9,147 bases of DNA from Dehalococcoidia bacterium (lineage in GTDB: Bacteria; Chloroflexota; Dehalococcoidia; DSTF01; JALHUB01): positions 1 through 9,147 of the forward strand of contig JALHUB010000168.1 of the NCBI GenBank assembly GCA_022865685.1, in the 5' to 3' direction. Below, piece by piece: positions 6,719 to 9,147 of this stretch. The position numbers and the translations under genes were made by a program. How positions within the stretch are numbered: position 1 is the stretch's first letter; each line of letters starts with the position of its first letter. A model generated the notes under the pieces. That model worked only from the letters and a program-made list of their open reading frames with translations. It was not told the origin of the DNA and did not search any database.

Positions 6719-6850
6719 GTGCCCCAAGTGGCGGACCCGCGATTTACCGGTGGACGAAACCGGGGAACCTGAGGCGAAGGCCCCAAACCTGAGCCGAGGG
6801 GATAACCGGTGGAGGGTGAAGCCGAAACGCGGAGAGGTTACTTGGGGCGT
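6719..6850 (+). ncRNA. Candidate structured RNA, family not recognised
   Basis: About 130 bases between hpt and the secreted-protein gene fold as nested helices. P1 pairs GCCCCAAGT (6721-6729) with ACTTGGGGC (6840-6848), extended to 12 pairs by two G-U and one C-G pair. P2 pairs CCGCG (6737-6741) with CGCGG (6828-6832). P3 pairs ACCGGT (6746-6751) with ACCGGT (6805-6810). An inner hairpin pairs GGGG (6762-6765) and CCT (6768-6770) with AGG (6778-6780) and CCCC (6781-6784), with a two-base bulge. Single-stranded stretches are A/G-rich (GAAA, GGTGAAG, GGGGAA), as in structured RNAs. A promoter upstream fits the plus strand. I do not recognise tmRNA, 6S, SRP, RNase P or a known riboswitch. It lacks a clear terminator. 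Alternatives: a miniature mobile element with 9-bp inverted ends, or a minus-strand leader. Confidence 0.5.
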
Positions 6851-7788
6851 TACTTTGCCTGCGCCGCCTGCTCTTCCATCCACCCCGGCTTCAGCGTCGC
6901 GATGAACCCCAGATTCCGGTACAACTGCCCGTAGTCCAGCCCGTAGCCGATGACGAACTCGTCCGGAATCTCGAAGCCCACGTAGTCCAGCGGCACGTCC
7001 ACAAGACGCCGCGCCCTCTTATCGAGCAGTGTGCAGACCTTCAGGCTCGCCGGCTTGCGCGCGCGCAGGTACGTCAGCAGGTGGTTCAGTGTCATCCCCG
7101 TATCAACGATGTCCTCCACCAGCAGCACGTCGCGTCCGTCGATGCTCTCGTCGAGGTCCTTGAGGATACGCACGTAGCCGCCGTTGACGTTGTCGAACGA
7201 CGAGATCGCCATGAAGTCGATGGCGACGGGAAGGGAGACTTGGCGCATGAGGTCGGCCATGAAGCAGGCGACGCCCTTGAGCACGCCGACGAGAACGGGA
7301 GTCCGGCCGGCGTAGTCCTTCGTGATCTGGGCGCCCAGCTCCTTCACGCGTCGCCGGATCTGCGGCGCGCTCACGAGCACGCGATGGACGCCCTCGATGC
7401 TCCGCGGCGACGGTGGCCCGAAGCCGTACTTCGCCAGCAGGCGCAGGTAGTCGCGCTTGTTCAGCAGCTTGACTTCGACGCCCGGGTAGATCTCGCGCAG
7501 AGTGCGCAGCTTGCGGTGCTTCTCCGTCATCAGGTCCTGGCGGAGCGTCGTCAGCTCGATGTAGGTGTCGATGTCGGGAAGGTAGAAGTCGGGGGTAAAC
7601 GCCTCGACGACCTTATCGCCGTCGGTGCGCAGGGGGAACGTGCGCGGCTCGTACTGCCAGGAGATGCCGTAGAAGTCGAGGATGCGCGCGAATTCCTCCT
7701 CGCTCTCATGGGCGAAGCGGACGGCCGGCGTCCCGACGGCCTCCGCGGGCGCGCGGTCGGTGGTCTCCCCGTTCCTGTCTGAGGCCAT
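6850..7788 (-). CDS. hpt: Hypoxanthine phosphoribosyltransferase with N-terminal PD-(D/E)XK-like domain
   Basis: Purine salvage enzyme joining hypoxanthine or guanine to PRPP to make IMP or GMP. Of 312 residues, 133-301 are a complete HPRT: GVLKG at 168-172, SSFDN at 196-200 in the mobile loop, the PRPP motif VLLVEDIVDTGMT at 221-233 and the base-binding tail near 265-295 (VGFEIPDEFVIGYG). Ordinary bacterial HPRTs are about 180 residues; the extra 24-124 resemble a PD-(D/E)XK nuclease fold: an acidic helix (SEEEFARIL), then PD at 66-67, then E78-L79-T80. The lysine usually two residues after the glutamate is threonine, so cleavage activity is doubtful. AGGTGAAGGA lies eight bases before the ATG. 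Divergent from the polysaccharide exporter; its stop abuts the candidate RNA. Confidence 0.93.
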   Translation of the reverse strand: MASDRNGETTDRAPAEAVGTPAVRFAHESEEEFARILDFYGISWQYEPRTFPLRTDGDKVVEAFTPDFYLPDIDTYIELTTLRQDLMTEKHRKLRTLREIYPGVEVKLLNKRDYLRLLAKYGFGPPSPRSIEGVHRVLVSAPQIRRRVKELGAQITKDYAGRTPVLVGVLKGVACFMADLMRQVSLPVAIDFMAISSFDNVNGGYVRILKDLDESIDGRDVLLVEDIVDTGMTLNHLLTYLRARKPASLKVCTLLDKRARRLVDVPLDYVGFEIPDEFVIGYGLDYGQLYRNLGFIATLKPGWMEEQAAQAK

Positions 7789-7808
7789 TCGTCACGTCCT
7801 TCACCTAG

Positions 7809-7837
7809 ACGCTACGCTCTCCCTCGGCCACGTTCAA
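7809..7837 (-). promoter_or_regulatory. Weak promoter candidate for hpt
   Basis: On the minus strand TTGAAC (4 of 6) and TAGCGT (3 of 6) are spaced by 17 bases. Transcription would begin near 7802, about 14 bases before the start codon and just ahead of the ribosome-binding site. Confidence 0.3.
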
Positions 7838-7865
7838 GTGGCGTGCGGGATCGTACCTGCTTCCG

Positions 7866-7894
7866 TTGATCCTTCACTCGGCGCCTGCTAGTCT
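7866..7894 (+). promoter_or_regulatory. Weak promoter candidate for the polysaccharide exporter operon
   Basis: TTGATC (7866-7871, 4 of 6) and TAGTCT (7889-7894, 3 of 6) are spaced by 17 bases. The start near 7901 leaves a leader of about 24 bases carrying AAGGAG and AAGGGGG. It mirrors the hpt promoter candidate across a 136-base divergent gap. Confidence 0.3.
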
Positions 7895-7924
7895 CTAGAA
7901 AAGGAGCCGCAAGGGGGTCGTCCC

Positions 7925-8698
7925 ATACTTATCGCACGATACCGCCGTTCCTGGGAACTTCTGTTCCTCCTCACTGCCAGGGAACTAAAGCTCAGATACC
8001 AGGACACCGTTCTGGGCTTCGTCTGGTCGGTGATCAAGCCGTTGCTGTTGGGGCTTGTTCTCTATGTGATCCTCAGCAACGTGGCGAAGATCGAGAGCGA
8101 CATTCCTTACCAGCTCGTGCTCCTGCCGGCGCTCTTTCCCTGGTCCTGGTTCCAGACGTCGACGATCATGGCGGCGCCAGCCATCGCCAACAACGGCAAT
8201 CTCATCAAGAAGGTGCACTTCCCCCGCTACGTCCTGCCCTTCTCGACCGTCGCCAATAACATGGTGCACTTCCTGCTGACCATACCGATCATCCTGATAT
8301 TCATCCTGGCGTCCGGCCGGCAGCCGAATTTCACCTGGCTCATCGGCATTCCCCTGCTCATGCTGGTGCAGCTGCTGCTGCTGCTGGGGACGGTGCTCTT
8401 CGTCTCCGCCATCGACGTCTATTTCCGTGACCTCGAGCACTTGCTGGACGTGTTCCTGACCCTGATGTTCTACATGACTCCCATCCTTTATCCTCTCAGC
8501 GCGCTGGGCAAGTACAAGGACGTGGCCCGCTTGAACCCGATGGCCGTGCTCGTCGAGGCCTGGCGCAACCTGTTCGTGCATAACGAACTGCCGTCACTGG
8601 TCGACCTCTGGCCATGCCTGGCCGTTACGGCGGCGGCGGTGCTAATCGGCAGCTTCGTCTTTGGCCGCCTGGAGAAGGGCTTCGCTGATGTTCTCTGA
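7925..8698 (+). CDS. Wzm-like polysaccharide ABC export permease (start codon unusual)
   Basis: Membrane subunit of an ABC-2 exporter of the O-antigen/teichoic-acid/capsule type, moving lipid-linked glycans across the inner membrane with the ATPase that follows. Family marks are the N-terminal SWELLFLLTARELKLRYQDT helix and TVLGFVWS before the first membrane segment, NLIKKVHFPRYVLP at 92-105, YFRDLEHLLD at 166-175, the MTPILYP loop at 184-190, NPM at 204-206 and a terminal EKGFADVL. About six membrane segments are visible. No ATG, GTG or TTG occurs in frame between the stop at 7889 and a GTG at 8030. That GTG would remove the conserved N-terminal helix, so I place the start at ATA 7925, seven bases after AAGGGGG, giving 257 residues. 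The next gene overlaps by 11 bases. Confidence 0.85.
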   Translation: MLIARYRRSWELLFLLTARELKLRYQDTVLGFVWSVIKPLLLGLVLYVILSNVAKIESDIPYQLVLLPALFPWSWFQTSTIMAAPAIANNGNLIKKVHFPRYVLPFSTVANNMVHFLLTIPIILIFILASGRQPNFTWLIGIPLLMLVQLLLLLGTVLFVSAIDVYFRDLEHLLDVFLTLMFYMTPILYPLSALGKYKDVARLNPMAVLVEAWRNLFVHNELPSLVDLWPCLAVTAAAVLIGSFVFGRLEKGFADVL

Positions 8699-9147
8699 CG
8701 AGACCGTCATTTGCCTCGAGGGCATCTCCAAGCGCTACTACCTGCGATCCCAGCGGCCGGGGGACATCAAGACAACCGTGCTTCATCTGCCATCGTTTCT
8801 TTTCCCGGACAGAAACCGTAAGGCGTTCTGGGCGCTTGACGACGTCTCTTTCACGGTGAAGCGGGGCGAAAGCCTCGGCATCGTCGGGCCGAACGGCTCG
8901 GGGAAGAGCACGCTGCTCAAGATCATGGCAGACCTGGCGCGGCCGACGCAGGGCAAGATCGACGTGCGCGGACGCATCTCGGCGTTGCTGGAGCTGGGCG
9001 CCGGCTTCCATCCTCAGATCACGGGCCGCGAAAACGCGATCCTCAACGCCGTCCTCCTCGGCCTGAGCCGTCGGGAAACGGAGGAGGTTCTACCGCACAT
9101 CATCGCCTTCTCGGAGCTGGGCGACTTCATCGACGAGCCGATGCGCA
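8688..9147 (+). CDS. Wzt-like polysaccharide ABC export ATPase (3' end missing)
   Basis: Cytoplasmic ATPase partner of the preceding permease. The first 153 residues are in the window. Walker A is GPNGSGKS at 67-74; residues 98-120 (ISALLELGAGFHP, then TGRENAILN) are the characteristic segment of the Wzt/KpsT/TagH group after the short beta-strand insert. The insertion of about 30 residues before the Walker A strand (19-48, including a run of hydrophobic and basic residues ending in KAFWALDDVSF) is also typical of that group. ABC signature, Walker B and any C-terminal glycan-binding domain lie beyond the right edge. The ATG at 8688 overlaps the permease stop by 11 bases and is preceded by GGAGAAGGG, pointing to one coupled operon. 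Downstream glycosyltransferases would be expected. Confidence 0.93.
   Translation, partial: MFSDETVICLEGISKRYYLRSQRPGDIKTTVLHLPSFLFPDRNRKAFWALDDVSFTVKRGESLGIVGPNGSGKSTLLKIMADLARPTQGKIDVRGRISALLELGAGFHPQITGRENAILNAVLLGLSRRETEEVLPHIIAFSELGDFIDEPMR

Noticed and set aside
6719..6850. Known riboswitch (c-di-AMP ydaO, SAM-I, TPP, cobalamin)
   Set aside because: Fragments such as GGGGAACC, GGTGGAGGG and GAAGCC resemble pieces of these, but in each case the rest of the conserved core is missing (for example no AGCTAACC for ydaO, no GGCAACC for SAM-I, no CTGAGA for TPP).
6719..6850. Miniature inverted-repeat element
   Set aside because: The 9-bp inverted ends would fit, but I see no convincing target-site duplication and no second copy in the window, and the promoter placement favours an RNA. 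Kept as an alternative, not as the call.
6581..6883. 100-codon minus-strand frame across the hpt/secreted-protein gap
   Set aside because: It runs through the last bases of hpt in another frame and through the helices of the candidate RNA, has no ribosome-binding site that stands out, and its product shows no recognisable domain. Structured non-coding sequence explains the region better.
7081..7782. Long plus-strand frame opposite hpt
   Set aside because: It mirrors the codons of hpt and reads as a His/Val/Asp-rich composition artefact with no motif.
1..9147. tRNA, rRNA, CRISPR array, transposase or phage genes
   Set aside because: I found no cloverleaf with a TTCRA arm, no rRNA sequence, no regularly spaced repeats and no mobile-element or phage protein motifs.

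Overview
This is a GC-rich window (about 60% by eye) from a bacterial chromosome. A member of the Chloroflexota, perhaps a Dehalococcoidia-like lineage, is my best guess. It rests on the secreted protein with a twice-repeated Cys/Gly-rich domain, the hypoxanthine phosphoribosyltransferase with an extra nuclease-like N-terminal domain, and the general gene style. It is an inference: no rRNA or other taxonomic marker is present. Nothing here looks like a phage, plasmid, CRISPR array or transposase island.

Layout from left to right. 1-954 is the 3' part of a zinc-dependent alcohol dehydrogenase. 955-1139 is intergenic, with two hairpin repeats and a TATAAT box. 1140-2883 is a two-gene ABC-2 exporter operon (ATPase, then permease, overlapping). 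It converges on cutA (2900-3238, minus strand). A divergent gap then leads to a 63-residue zinc-ribbon protein (3386-3577) and a long AMP-forming acyl-CoA synthetase (3734-5548). 5549-5703 is a convergent gap with two more hairpins. 5704-6576 (minus) is a secreted, membrane-anchored protein of unknown function. 6577-6849 is non-coding and holds a plausible minus-strand promoter, a good plus-strand promoter and a roughly 130-nt candidate structured RNA. 6850-7788 (minus) is hpt fused to a PD-(D/E)XK-like domain. From 7925 to the right edge is a polysaccharide-type ABC exporter pair, Wzm-like permease then Wzt-like ATPase, the latter cut by the window end.

Functionally this is ordinary chromosome: alcohol oxidation, lipid activation, purine salvage, metal tolerance and two exporters. 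Only two groups of genes look co-transcribed (1140-2883 and 7925 to the end). The least ordinary items are three. One is the candidate RNA at about 6719-6850, whose 5' end as predicted from the promoter coincides with the base of its closing helix. Another is a family of small hairpins with changing stems but a constant GGA(A) loop and a TACGWT tail, one copy of which supplies the stop codon of the secreted-protein gene. The third is the Wzm-like permease, which has no ATG, GTG or TTG at the position where its family should start.
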